A stretch of DNA of 64,000 nucleotides from Rhynchopus euleeides (Eukaryota > Euglenozoa > Diplonemea > Diplonemida > Diplonemidae): positions 868,001 through 932,000 of the forward strand of contig OY723311.1 of NCBI GenBank assembly GCA_963210315.1, read 5' to 3'. Of this stretch, positions 1-11,742 are shown in pieces. The stretch's first letter is position 1. Each line of letters starts with the position of its first letter. The notes beneath the pieces are model-generated. The model was given only the letters and a program-made list of their open reading frames with translations, ran no database searches and had not been told where the DNA came from. A program made the translations under genes and the position numbers.

Positions 1-1018
1 GGAGCTCTGCTTCCAGCAGGGGCAAGAGCTCACCTTCGTCCGCCCGGACATGCCGAAGTATAAAAAGGTGAGCAAGAAGGTTGCCGCCACTGTGAAGCCC
101 TACTCCGACGACGTCACCATGCGCACCATGGATGAGATCTACATGAACCTGACGCCCTACATCCGCCGCACCGCTGCGAAGAAGGGTATCGAGGAGGGGC
201 AGGCTGCGGTGGAGGTGCTCAAGAAGATGCGTGCCGACATCTTGCGCGCGACAGGGCTCACTGCGTCTGCGGGCCTCGGGCCCAACCTGATGCTTGCGAA
301 GCTCGCATCTGATGTGAACAAGCCGAACGGGCAGTTTGCCACACCGCGCTCACGTGCTGATGTGAAGAAGTGGCTGGGGGCAATGCCCGTCCGCAAGCTC
401 CCCGGAGTTGGGCAGGTCACGGAGAAGCTTCTGACGGAAGGCTTGGGCATGCACAAGGTGAGCGATGTGATTGCCAGGCGTGGGTATCTTGTCGGGGCGA
501 TGGGGTCGAAGAAGAAGACGATTGTGCATCTGCTGACGGCAGCACTCGGCATCGGGAAGGAAAAGCTGGAGCCGCGGAAGGCTACCACCGTCGGTTTCGA
601 GAAGACCTTCGCAAACCTCTCGGGGGTGGAGACGCAGAAGAAAGCTCTGCGCCGCGTCTTGCACACCGCCAACGAGGCTCTCCCAAAGCGCGCGTCTGTG
701 TACGGCTTCACCCTGAAGATCAAATTCTCCGACTTCAGCATTGTGTCCAAGGGGGTGTCGTCGAAAGAACCCCTCACCCCCTCTGAGGTGGAGGAGCGTG
801 CAACCAAGAAGCTGGCGGAAATCCTGGCCGAAAACCCCATTGAGATCCGCCTGATCGGGGTGCGTCTTACGGTTAAGCCCCCAAAGAAGGCTGCGACAGC
901 GAAGAAGGCTGCCCCGGCAAAGAAGGCTGCGCCGGCGAAGAAGGCTGTGCCGGCAAAGAAGGCTGCGCCAGCGAAGAAGGCTGCGGCATCGAAGAAGGTT
1001 GCGCCGGCGAAGAAATGA
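1..1018 (+). CDS. POLK: DNA polymerase kappa (Y-family translesion polymerase), 5'-truncated by window edge
   Basis: The open frame enters from the left edge; in-frame coding starts at base 2 and ATG at 50 is an internal Met. The product is a Y-family (DinB/kappa) polymerase that copies past DNA lesions. Visible in order: the palm motif TMDEIYMN, matching the SLDE catalytic acidic pair of Pol kappa; the motif TASAGLGPNLMLAKLASDVN followed by KPNGQF; the helix-hairpin-helix LPGVGQVTEKLL; and the little-finger domain ending RLIGVRLTVK. The N-terminal palm and fingers are outside the window. The protein ends in about 50 residues of KKAAPAKK-type repeats, resembling histone H1 or kinetoplast-associated proteins. 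Pol kappa family members in trypanosomatids act in the mitochondrion, and a basic DNA-binding tail would suit that, but this is inference. The call is secure; the tail function is not. Confidence 0.93.
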   Translation, partial: ELCFQQGQELTFVRPDMPKYKKVSKKVAATVKPYSDDVTMRTMDEIYMNLTPYIRRTAAKKGIEEGQAAVEVLKKMRADILRATGLTASAGLGPNLMLAKLASDVNKPNGQFATPRSRADVKKWLGAMPVRKLPGVGQVTEKLLTEGLGMHKVSDVIARRGYLVGAMGSKKKTIVHLLTAALGIGKEKLEPRKATTVGFEKTFANLSGVETQKKALRRVLHTANEALPKRASVYGFTLKIKFSDFSIVSKGVSSKEPLTPSEVEERATKKLAEILAENPIEIRLIGVRLTVKPPKKAATAKKAAPAKKAAPAKKAVPAKKAAPAKKAAASKKVAPAKK

Positions 1019-1999
1019 TGCTCGGTTTGGTGGCAAGACGGGAGGCGGCCAAAGTGGTCCACCACCCCCAACAGCCTTGAGACAACCTGCAGATCGAGTG
1101 AAGGGATACTGTCCCTGGTTTCCTTTTCTTCTGCCTCGCTTCAAGAGAGGCCCGTGGTGTTGTCTGCGGGCATGGTAGATTTTCTGGTCGTTTTGTGGCG
1201 GGCCTGCCCGGCTTTCCCTAGGGTTCTGCATTGTTGGTGCCCAAACAAGGGAAAACGTTTTGTGCGCAGATAACCTGATGTTATTCTTGCTGGATCTTGC
1301 GATCCCCGCTCGCACCACCACCCACACGACGGGGAGGTGTGGTGTACAATGTGGGGGTATCTGAGTTCCAACAACACCTGTGTGCAGGTCTTGGTTTTAT
1401 TTTCACGTTTTTTTTGCTGTCACTTCTCCACGATCCAGCGGGGGCGCAGAGAGCCTGTTGCCCCGTACCCCCTTCCCTTTTCTCCCCACACGCACACGGG
1501 CACAGCAACCCCCTTTGATGCTGTGTGCCTTTTATTATGTCTTTTTCTAGATGATATTCGATCGAATGCAAAAAAAACGGACGTCGAACCGCTGGCCTGG
1601 TCAACATGGCAAAAAAAAATCACCAAGTCTGATTGTCCTGGTGTTCGCCTCTGGTCATTGGAACCGACGCCCAGCAGCGCAATAAGATGCCACAGCGGTA
1701 TAACTCTCTCACTGCGGGCAGAGTTTAGCGTGGCCCTCGGCAGAGCGAAGACCCGCAAGCAAAAAGTGATAGTGTCCCGTGTCCTGCGATAGCCCTTTCC
1801 TTGACTGTACCTTTCGTGCCGTTAGGCGCGGTGGTGATGAGATCGCGTCGGTGGGCTTCGCCCACCGCGTTTGAATCGGAGAGGAGCAGGGAGAAGGGAG
1901 CAGCCAGTGCAGAACCAACAGGGAAAAATGGCCGATATGAACTGCGCCCCCCTCCCCCCCCTCCCCCCGGTCCAGTCTTGTGAATCTGGTTTTTTTTGC
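1019..1999. other. Intergenic spacer, no gene seen
   Basis: Runs of T, C and A, with no conserved protein motif in any frame. It ends in the C/T-rich tract that precedes the cullin acceptor. It should hold the polymerase 3' UTR and the cullin 5' region. Confidence 0.6.
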
Positions 2000-2001
2000 A
2001 G
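1985..2001 (+). promoter_or_regulatory. Putative spliced-leader acceptor of the cullin gene
   Basis: A T-run followed by GCAG, with AG at 2000-2001. It lies 155 nt before the chosen cullin ATG (2156). One out-of-frame ATG (2005) and one in-frame ATG (2021) come in between, so a later acceptor or an N-terminal extension remains possible. Confidence 0.5.
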
Positions 2002-2155
2002 TGAATGCTATCGAGCACATATGCTGTTCGTGCAACCCCCCCTGCCCCACCTCCTCATGCACACCACACGCCTGCAGAACGGAGCACACGCAGCCCCGGA
2101 GGGTGGTGGGGGGCGTCGGCGGCCTGCAGAGAACACCCCACCCACCGGCCTCAAG

Positions 2156-4615
2156 ATGATGCCCAAACCCAAAAAGGACAAGGCTAACAAGCCTAACGAG
2201 CAGTTTCAGAATGACTGGCGCACGTTGCGGGACATGTTCAACAACTTTAAATCGTACATCGAGAAGGGGTACGTTAACGACAACGACAACATCAACCGCA
2301 ATATGAGCGCCTACACTATCGCATACCATATGTGCACAAAATATGACAACAACCAGCACCACGGGGTGAAGGCGCAAGAGATTCTCTATAAGCGCCTCCA
2401 GAAGATGGTTGAGGATCATCTCGAGGATGACGTTGCGAAGAACGTGATGTCCAAGACGGAGGACCCGCTCCTGAAGGCGATGCAGGAGGAGTGGGAGAAG
2501 CACAAGCTCATCCAGAAATGGGTCAACCTCGCCTTCAAATACCTCGACCAATACTACACCAACACGCCGAACATCGACAAGACATGCGTGATGATGGTGA
2601 AGTGCTTCCAGAGCACCATATTCGACCAGAAGAAGGAGGACCTCCGGAAAATCATCCTCCTCAACATCGAGAAGGAGCGCCAGGGGTCTGCGGTGGAGAG
2701 GTCCACCCTGAAGGCAGGTATCTGCCTCTTCCTGGACATGGGCCTGCCCACAAAGAACGTCTACGACAGGGACCTGGAGGAGCACCTCATCAACGAGACA
2801 CGCCAGTATTACCAAAAGGAGGCTGCGTCTTGGCTGGCTGAGCCGCACGGGCGTCTGACGTACCTCAAGAAGGCTGAGAGCCGGATTCTCGAGGAGATCC
2901 GTCGCGCGGATGCGCTGTTCGCCCCGACTACAAAGGCACCCCTTAAGGCTGCGATTGAGGAGGTGCTGCTGGTGAAGTACAGCGTGGACTGTCTCAACGA
3001 CGCGGAGGCGGGGACCGAAGCGCTGCTCATCAACAAGCGCAACGATGACCTGGGTCAGATGTTCCGCCTCTTCCACAACATCAAGGACTCGCTGGACCTG
3101 ATGGCGAATATCATCAAAGACTACGTCATCAAGGAAGGCACGTCTATCAACATGAAGTTCAGCTCTGGGGAGAGCGGGGGCAACCAGGGGGAGCCTGCGT
3201 CGACGGTGTACATCAAGGCGTGCCTGGCGCTGCACGACCACTACTCTGATCTGTTTAAGGACCAGTTTGAGAACCATGAGAGTTTCATGAAGGCGAGACG
3301 GATGGCTTTCGAGGTGTTCATCAACCCGCAGCAGCAGGACCCGTATGTCCTGAAGCAGAAGACGAAGGATGGGACAGAAGTTGTGACGGCTTCGGAGCTT
3401 CTCAGCACCTACATCGACGGGATCATGAAGAAGGAGGTGGAGTCAGAGGAGGTGTTGGAGCAGCTCCTGGACAAGGCGGTGGTTCTGTTCACCTACATCC
3501 ACGACAAGGACCTGTTCCAGCAGTTCTACATGAAGCAGATGAGCCGCCGGCTTATGCACAACAAGAACCAGCGCCTCCTCGACCAGGAGAAGGCATTCAT
3601 CTCCAACCTCAAGATCAAGATGGGCTCCGCCTACACATCGAAGCTGGAGGGTATGCTCCAGGATCAGGACAAGTCGGACACGCTGAACAAGCAGTTCAAG
3701 GAGTACGTCGACGATGTGGCCGTGAAGCTCCCTGTCGACTTCTCGCCGCTCGTGCTGACCACGGTGTTCTGGCCTGCCTTCAAGCACGACACCCTCCAGC
3801 CCCCGAATGAGATTGTTGAGTGTGTGAAGCAGTTTGAAAAGTTCTACGACAAGAACACGCAGTCGCGTAAGCTCACGTGGATCCACTCCCTGGGCCAGGT
3901 GACCATCCAGCGGAAGTTCCCCAAGGGGCCTCCCCGTGAGATGTCCGTCACGCCCTTCCAGGCCTGTGTGCTGCTGCTCTTCAACGAAACAGGGTCTGTC
4001 GTGGCAAAGGACGCGCAGGACGCCCTCAAGCTTCCCTTCGAAGAAGTGAAGCGCAGCATCCATTCTCTCGCATACGGCAAGTTCCCCGTCCTCAAGCGGG
4101 CCGATGACAAGACTGTCAAGCAGGTCAAGGAGACTGATGAGTTTGAGGTATGTCAAACGGGTACGCGGTGCAGCAACATGATGCGCGGCACATGCCTTTG
4201 CCAATATTTCAAAAGAGGTGCATATCACAGGCCTGATCTGATTGACTTTTCGACTAGCTCGCTGACCTTCCTCACCTGAACCCACCACCACCACCTTAAC
4301 TTACAGATTAACGAAATGTTCACGACAAACTCGAGGAAGTTCAAGATTGCAGCGGTTGTCAAGCAGGAGCGCGAGGCGATCATCGACACCAACCAGGAGC
4401 AGCGGCGCCACGTCATCGAGGCGTGCATCGTGCGGATCATGAAGAGCCGGAGGTCGCTGCCCCACTCGGAGCTGATTGCGGAGACGATCAAACAGCTCTC
4501 GCACCTCTTCACCCCGGAGCCGCGTGTGCTCAAGAAGCGTGTCGAAGACCTGATCCAGCGGCAGTACCTCGAGAGAGATGAAGCGGACCGCAACTGCTAC
4601 AGGTACCTTGCGTAG
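2156..4615 (+). CDS. Cullin (CUL1/CUL3-like), E3 ubiquitin ligase scaffold
   Basis: Joined exons 2156-4147 and 4307-4615 encode 766 residues, the usual cullin length. The product is the elongated scaffold of a cullin-RING ubiquitin ligase. It holds a substrate adaptor at the N-terminal helical repeats and an RBX1-type RING protein at the C-terminal domain. Visible: N-terminal cullin repeats starting EQFQNDWRTLRDMF; the cullin-homology region with YIHDKDLFQQFYMKQMSRRL, YTSKLEGMLQD and RKLTWIHSLGQ; and, after the intron, the winged-helix neddylation domain with HVIEACIVRIMKSRRSLPHSEL (target Lys in IVRIMK) ending DRNCYRYLA. The start was placed at the paired ATGs at 2156/2159, just before the conserved region. 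The frame is open further upstream but Pro/Gly-rich and unconserved. Motifs such as SLAYGK hint at CUL3, while the overall pattern suits CUL1 or CUL3; the paralogue is not resolved. Confidence 0.95.
4148..4306 (+). other. Cullin intron (159 bp, phase 0)
   Basis: It starts GTATGT and ends TTACAG, with a branch-point-like CTTAAC just upstream of the acceptor. Removing it joins DEFE to INEMF, the expected cullin sequence; reading through gives non-cullin residues and a stop. Confidence 0.93.
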
Positions 4616-4880
4616 AAGGCAGTCCCGGCAACCAATCTCCAATTCACCCCACCGATATACACCCACCCCGCACAACCGCCAACTCAGCATCGGTGTGGGG
4701 GATGGGGTGGGTGAGGGTGTGTAGCCGTGCCATCTGCCCGCTCTGCTGCAGCCCTTGCTGGGCGAGAGAGGTGAAGGTGACCGAGAGGGAGGGAGAATGA
4801 GAGAGACGGAGAGAAGGCGGGTGGGTGGGTGGGGGTGGTTTGGGGTCTGTCAGAAGTACCGCTCTTCCCCCCCCCCCCCC
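4616..4880. other. Intergenic spacer with purine-rich and C-run tracts
   Basis: Holds the cullin 3' UTR, a GA-rich stretch and a C-run ending at 4880 that is the left flank of a transposable element. No coding potential seen. Confidence 0.6.
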
Positions 4881-6588
4881 TAGGCATACAGTGCAAACGA
4901 TAATAATTATCGCATACGATGGGGGTCTTCGCTACGAGTCACTGTGAGTCACGAGTCGTCAGCTTTCAGCCAAACATGGCTGACTTCTCACTTTTTCTCA
5001 CTCAGTCACACTTGGTAGCGAGGGCCCCCGATAATTATTATCGTATTCCCATTATCGTATATTATCGTATACGATAATATACGATAATGGTGCGATAATT
5101 TTTTGAGATTTTCGGAAAACCAGAAATCAGCCCAGAACACATTGAAAAAGTGGTAAAAGTGGAGCCGGAAGCTGCCATTTTTGCTTCTTTGAATTATTGG
5201 TGACGGGGGGCTTCACTCAGAAGTGTAGAATGTCCCTCACAAATGGGTGGCAGAGACACAACACACATAGTGCCTTGACATGCACATCACTATGTCTGTC
5301 TGAAGAAGTTTCAGGCACAGTGGGGCGGAGAGGACTCTGGGGATTGGGCAGTGGCCGTTCCACATGCCCTTCCCCTCGTGACTTACACCCTGTCGCCACC
5401 CCACTTCATGGTAAACATGACTACGCAGCAACAGGGTCATACTTGCGGCGGTATGCAACCACCAGTACAGCCTGTTGCGGGTTCGCAAAGCCGACTGGTA
5501 CGCTGCCTTGCCGTCGGGACCCAGATACTGAGGACACCCCTGTGAGAACACTGAGGGAAGACGTTGGGCTAGCCTAGTTGAAGCAGGTGTCGGGGTGACC
5601 GAGACAGAGCACCCTGCCCAGAACATGAACAAGAAAGACTGTTCGACTGATGGGGAAGAACCTGATAGGCAGGTGTGGTCTTCGGTGCAATGTTTGGAGA
5701 GATCAGGAGATTTCTCTTCAAGGCTACCACTTATGTTGGACTTGGCCTTCGCTCCCGTGAGCAGTGAAAAAGTGAGGAACACCGTTCTTCCCCTCTGACT
5801 GACGACCAGTGATGACATAGCGAAGGACCTTGAATGGGGTTTGAACCCGAGAGAGGCAATACTCAACCAAAGGTATTCTTCAGGACCTGGCACGGAACGG
5901 GCGATACGAACGCTCCCACCGTGCGCACGGACCTGTCTGCAACTCTACAAGGAACCACGGGGTGGCGCGCGCACATCACCTCGGAGGCCTCAAGGAGCCT
6001 GCCTGACCTGCACGACTCCGCTGCGCTACAAGGCGGAGCTCGGGCGCCATCCTCACCGACAGCAAGGCAAGGGGTGATGATCATCTGGAGACACCTGAGC
6101 CCATGCAGGATCGGAGAGACGCGATCCACCTGAGGGAGACCACCATCCACCTCCTTCGGACAGACCACACAGCCTTGTCGATGACCACAGCAGCCCGGAC
6201 ACAGACCAGTACGCGTACCCTGCCTGCAGCACCGGACCCCACAGGCTCATCTTACCCTTCCTGGGGCTGGGAGAATGGTAGTGATCTCTATTTTGTGGCT
6301 GATTGTGGCCCTTGGCGGGGTTTGGTGGCGTTTGGCGGTGGTAAACTGGAGATTTCGGTGATTGGTTTCGGGCAAAATCAGGTGGGTATCGCATACGATA
6401 ATGGGATTATCGTATGTTATCGCATACGATAATAATTATCGTATCTGGTCGTATACGATAATCCATTATCGCATCATACGATAATGGATTATCGTATGCG
6501 ATAATGAATTATCGTATGCGACAATTTTCCGAAAATTATCGTATCTGGTATATATGCGATAATAATTATCGTTTGCACTGTATGCCTA
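4881..6588. mobile_element. TIR element 1 (1.7 kb, non-autonomous, TA-flanked)
   Basis: The ends are inverted repeats: TAGGCATACAGTGCAAACGA on the left and the reverse complement on the right, running to about 40 bp. A TA lies at both ends, and the left flank is a C-run. Inside each end (about 4895-5100 and 6385-6580) are many short palindromes built on CGATAAT...ATTATCG. The interior (about 5200-6300) has only short unrecognised frames and no transposase. A TA duplication is typical of Tc1/mariner-type transposition, but the superfamily cannot be assigned without a transposase. Confidence 0.8.
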
Positions 6589-7733
6589 GGGGGGGCTAAA
6601 ACCGGGAGTAAACCCAAATTTTCAACTTCGCCGCAGAGAGGCCCCCAAGGGCACCAAAAGGCCAGAAACACCCCATATCACCCCGGAAACCCGGTATCTG
6701 CCCGAAATAGGCCCAAATTCCGCCCGGAAAGCTCATTTTTTGCGTCTCCAATTTTTTGGCACAGATGTGGTACCGGTGCTGTGCCAGTTTACAGCGGCTG
6801 CTTGCAACATACAGCGAAACCTGTGGTCGAAGCAACCGAATGGTTCATCGGTCAAGCTCTACTTGATGACGCTGATCGATGTAACATCACCATGTACCGA
6901 GGGGCGACAAGCAGCACCGCGAGGTGGGGGTAGAGGCCAAAGTGCACTCGTGTTTGCACTGAGAAGGTTGGTATCCCTTGTAGATTGAGGTTCCGGAGAT
7001 GATAGGCACGCACTATGGGCGGAAGCAGGACGCTGCTCAGAGGGTTTGTCCGTTCCGACGCCATTCAGAGGTGGCAATAACTCAGCGACCTCGATATCCC
7101 CCAAAGTGGGCAATTGATGCCCTGCTCTCATTGAGAGTAATCAACTAGCGGCCCTTGCCATTCTAATGGGGCGGCTACGCCCTCAAATAATTGAAGGCAA
7201 ATGACAGGGAACCTGCTGGTGAGCTGAGCGCCACTCGGATCGAGAGCGTTTTCCTTCTCGAGGATAAGCTCGTCTCCCTCCTCCGGGAGATGCACCGGGG
7301 TGGCTGGCGCAGTTCATGTCGTGCCAGCCAGCATTGGGGTACGTGAAAAATGTACGGTGGCACGCCAACCACGATAAACCCACCTTGCCGATCTTACAAA
7401 CTGTGAAGGGGGCGGAACACTATCGAAGTGGCTCAATCATGACTACATTGATGCAATGGTGACATATGACGTCAAGCCGCAGTGCCTGCAGAAAGGAGTG
7501 CCCGCCGGCTGTTTTTCTCGGGCCATTCAGGTACCGCATCTGGTACCACATCTGTGCCAAGTGAAAAAAATCGCGTTTCTGGGCCTCTCTGGGCCACACA
7601 GGTCACCAAAACCCCCCAGAAACACGTTTCTGGACTGGTTTGGGTCGGTTTGTAGCATTGATTTCATGTTTAGGGATGCTCCCTGAAAAAGTGGGGTTTA
7701 CTCCCGTTTTTTGGGTTGAATTAGCCCCCCCTA
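6587..7733. mobile_element. TIR element 2 (1.15 kb, non-autonomous), abutting element 1
   Basis: The ends are imperfect inverted repeats: TAGGGGGGGCTAA then CGGGAGTAAACCC on the left, mirrored on the right, with a further matched stretch TTGGCACAGATGTGGTACC about 160 bp in. Its first TA is the last TA of element 1, so the two share one target dinucleotide. The right flank is a C-run after CCTA. No protein domain was recognised inside. Confidence 0.72.
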
Positions 7734-10700
7734 CCCCCCCCCCCCCCTTCCTCCCGCCACCCATCCCGAAAGTAACCCTGCCTCCCCCCCCCCCTCCCTC
7801 CCCTTTTTCCGCCCTGCCTTTTTTTACTTGCTCTCCCCCCTACCCCCCTTCCCCCCCCCCGCCCCCTCCCAGCGTTCCACTGCGCCCCACCCTGGTGCAC
7901 ATGGGATGGTGGCAGAAAAAATGGGTTCTGAAGGCTGGCTTCTCGGTAGTAGTATGTGTGTGTGAGGGAAACTAAAAGCAAGGCATGTTTGCGTGTGGTG
8001 GTGGGTCGGGGTGGTGGTGGTGGTGGGGACAACGGATTATATTTCTGCCGGTGCGTGAGGAGCTGGTGAAGGGTAACAGAGATAGAGGCAGGGCAAGGGG
8101 GGGGCAGCGAGCAGCGCGGTGTGTGATATTATATTGGCAGTTTTTTTTTTGCAGAGCCCAAACTGGAGAGGAAACCTTCTGTGCATTGCCGCTTCAAAAT
8201 CCGCGGAAGGCGAGGTGTGTGTGTGTGTGGGGGCACAGATAGTTTTAATTACACTCAATCTGAATACAAATGGTGGTTGTATCGGAGGGGGACGGACATG
8301 CTCTAATCATCCAGGCCAGCTGAGAGACACGCATGGCAAGTCGACACACGTGCCAAGCGCGCTGGGTGACTGGGTGGGGGGGTGGCGCAGGCAGTTCGGG
8401 TTGACCCCCCCTCCCCCCACAAGATGTTTCTGATATGCTGTGTTCACAGCACCCCACCAGAAAAAAACATGCTCGTTCGTGATATGCCCGTATCCCCCAT
8501 CCCCTGCTCTCCTCGAAGGAGGGGGTCTTTCGCTGATCTGCTGCGGGCCTTCTTCGAAAAACTAAACACTGTGACAGAGTGATGCACAGCGTGGGGTGGA
8601 GGGGGATGGGATGAGGTGCGGTGTGAGCGCAATATCCAATATTGTGTACGTACTGCCCTGTCCGTATCGTACGCCAGTATTGTTGTCGTCGCCGGATCCC
8701 AATCCCCGTAGTTCTCCGCGGCGGCTGATGGGTGCTCCTCTGGCGTTGCTCTTCAGAAAATGAACGAATTCAAAAGAAAAAACCCCCCCCCCCAGCTGAA
8801 CAGGCTCGTGTACCCCCTCACGCACACCTCCCTGCAATTTGAAGTGGAGGTGGTGGTTTGGGTCTGTCTACTTCAGTGCCCCCACCACCCCCCACCCCCA
8901 CCCCCCGCCAAAACCCCTCCGCTAGCCAGGGGCAATGGCGATGAACGGTTTCATTTCCCCCTGCCCACCTCCACAGACACCACCGCCCCACCCCCTACCC
9001 CCCCCCTGGGGATCCTCCGCCCAGAAGATGCAGAAAACGTGAGAAAAAAAAAAGTGACCGCCGCCTCTCTCGCACATGGGGGCAACACAGCCACACTTTT
9101 GATACAGAGTGAAAAGACCTGCTCGCCCACCTCCAGCACGAAGTGCCAGGCATGTGTGGCTCGTTGTCGCTCTCCTCGGCGCAGGGCCTTGCCATGGTGT
9201 TGTCAATGTGGTTTACAGTCTCCTCCTCCACTGCCTGTTGCTGCCACTCGCTGACGTCTCTCTCTCTATCTCTCTCATTTGCCGCGCGCAACCGTATTCA
9301 TCTTTCCATCACCCCCGCACCCCCCCCCCCCTGACTTCGTAGTGATTTAAAATGGGGCACTATGTGCAGCAGTGTGTGTGTGTGTGTGTGTCGCCACGTC
9401 CCCATGGTGACCACCCCACCCCCCTCTCGACACACACCCACGCACTCCCCCCTCCCCCTTTATTTTACCCAACGAACCCTCGCCAAAAATATACAAAAAA
9501 AGCAACAACGCGTGGATGCCCCTCCCACCCCACACCCCCCCCTCAAAATAAAATTGGACAGGCCGGATGCAAGCAAATTTCACCAACAAGGTCCCCCCCA
9601 ACCCCCCCCCCCACCCCCGCCCCTCCCTTTGGGTAAGAGAGTGTGCGGGTGAGTGAGTTGAGAGACGGGGGGGGGGGGGGAAATGTGGGATTTTGTGGGG
9701 GATTTTTTGGGCCCTTGAGTTGGAGCCCTCAGGGGGTTTAGCACCTCTCTCTCTCTCTCTCTCTGTGCATGTGAATGTGCGTGGTTGCGTCTCGTGCCGT
9801 GCCTCCCACGCACCGCCCCACCCACCCACCCCCTCTTCCTCCCTCTCGGTGGTTTTGTTCTGTTGTTTCCTTGGCACGACAGCGCAGTTTGCGGCCTACG
9901 TAAAATCTATCCTAGACCCTGGCACAAAAAACCACCACTGTATGTGGAATCCATGCCAGGCGGGCCGGTGCTGTCGGGCACGATGCTATGTCAGACTTTC
10001 ATTTAGTGTTCTCACCCTCGATGCAATAGGCTACAGCAAATCATCGCGACATGGGGGGATGGGGGGTTTTTTTTGCTTGTTTCGAGTTGCAGGCGACAAA
10101 GCGAAGTCGCAAAGTAACGAAGGGAATCGGACGACTGGAGCTTGGGGGATGTGCACCTTAACGCCACTTCAAAGGGCCTCAACACTGACTTGAGACGCAA
10201 AGTGTGCGGTCCGCGAAAAGTAGTTGCCGAAGAATCTGGGGGGTTTTACGGCGTCGCGACACCCTGCGCAGTTTATCCCCCGCAGCATTTTTCTCAGGAA
10301 CTCCCTGAAATCCCAACCAAAACCAAAACCTAGACACACACACACCCGCTTACCCGCCTTACCTTGCTCCACCTGACTGCAGCCCCACCCCCCGGGAAGG
10401 CCATGTGAGGTGGTTATGCATCAGAAGGTGCTGGCGCCATCCTAGCCAGGTTGCCAGCACTGCATTGCCTTCTTTTGAGATTCCAGCAGGGGGGAGGGCC
10501 AAGCATAGGAAACTGGCGAGGCAAGGCGACGAAAGAGGGTGAGGGTGAGGGTTTGGTGCCGTCGACCTTGAGAATCGTTCTTGTGCTGTGGGGGGGGGGG
10601 GGGTGTTCCGGAGGAGTGTGTCGAGAAGAACTCATTCTGGATGAAACCCGATCGAAACCACTCGGAGCAACAGTGTCGCTCAAAGGATGATTCACTCACT

Positions 10701-11704
10701 GAGAGAGTACACTCATGCAAGGATTCGCGTGAAAAAGTCACAGTGGGGCTCGCGTCAAGTGCAGCTGCTCGGTGTGACCTCCACTCTACAAAGATTCACG
10801 CGGATATATGCAATGGTGTGTGTTGCATCAAGGTCAGATTGATGATTGTTCTCGGTGCGTTCTGCACAGCTGCGCACTGCGCGCAGTGCGCGCACAACCC
10901 ACAACGAGATTTTCACAGTGGGTAGAACACCTTTTTATTTTGTGGCACCACCGACAGAGAGTGACTCCCTGTGCCGGGTGTCAAAAAAAAATGACGACAG
11001 TGGGGTGGGGCAGCGCTTTCAGCAACAAAAGACAGTCTCCACACAGCGAATCAAGAACTACTCCCGGGGGGAGCTTTTGTTTTTTTTCTGCCCCGGCTTT
11101 GCCGCACAGAACAACATCGCTGTCTATTTCCCCGGATAATTTCACTGCTCCTCCTTCACCGCCCCACCCCATACGCCCGCCGCGCTTTGGGCCTGTCCAC
11201 CCACCCGGTCGACCCCTTCTTGCAAGTTGCCATCAGCCACCCGGCACGGGTTTGCTGGAGTGGGGTGGGGTGGCGGGGGAAGGGGTTAGCGATGATGTGC
11301 GTCGCAGAGGGTTCGCACCAAACAACAGGTGTGTGATCCTGGTGTGATCTGCATTGCTGCAAGGAAGATTCACGTGTGAGCGGGAGGGGCTGGGGGTGGG
11401 GGTGGCTGAGCGGGGAAGGGGGGGGAGAAGGGGAGAGAGGATGGGATGGATTGGGACGGGGGGGGGGGGGGGAAACCTTTCCCACACGCGCGTGCCGCAC
11501 CCTGGCCCCAACGGCAGGCAAATATTTCTGGGCAAAAGAAAAAAATATTCACGGAGTCCCCCCACCCTCTCCCACCCCCCCCCCCCCCCCCTCCACCTGT
11601 TCCTGCCTGCATCGCCCTCAGCAGGGGCCTCTCGGAGCCCCTGCCTATGCCACCCACCACACCGCCACCCCACCCACACACCTCTCCCCCCCCCTCCCCC
11701 TCCC
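7734..11704. other. Long spacer of simple sequence, no gene seen
   Basis: About 4 kb dominated by C-runs, G-runs, GT, CT and GGT microsatellites (for example near 7990, 8211, 9371 and 9740) and A/T-runs. Short frames exist on both strands, but none shows a domain or balanced composition. It ends in C/T tracts that precede the transporter acceptor. Confidence 0.6.
10872..10891. repeat. Perfect 20-bp palindrome
   Basis: GCGCACTGCG followed directly by its reverse complement, inside the gene-free spacer. No associated gene or known site was recognised. Confidence 0.7.
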
Positions 11705-11706
11705 AG
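11680..11706 (+). promoter_or_regulatory. Putative spliced-leader acceptor of the transporter gene
   Basis: A long CT-rich tract ends in CTCCCAG, with AG at 11705-11706, 36 nt before the ATG at 11743. Confidence 0.6.
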
Positions 11707-11742
11707 GTTGCAAGCAGCCGACACATCCCCGCCGCATGTGAC

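Noticed and set aside
1709..3277. 522-codon minus-strand frame opposite the cullin
   Set aside because: Shadow frame caused by GC-rich third positions of the cullin codons; no recognisable domain.
5820..5865. GGGTTTGAACCC-like sequence resembling a tRNA T-arm
   Set aside because: No matching acceptor stem, D-arm or anticodon arm could be drawn around it; no tRNA called.
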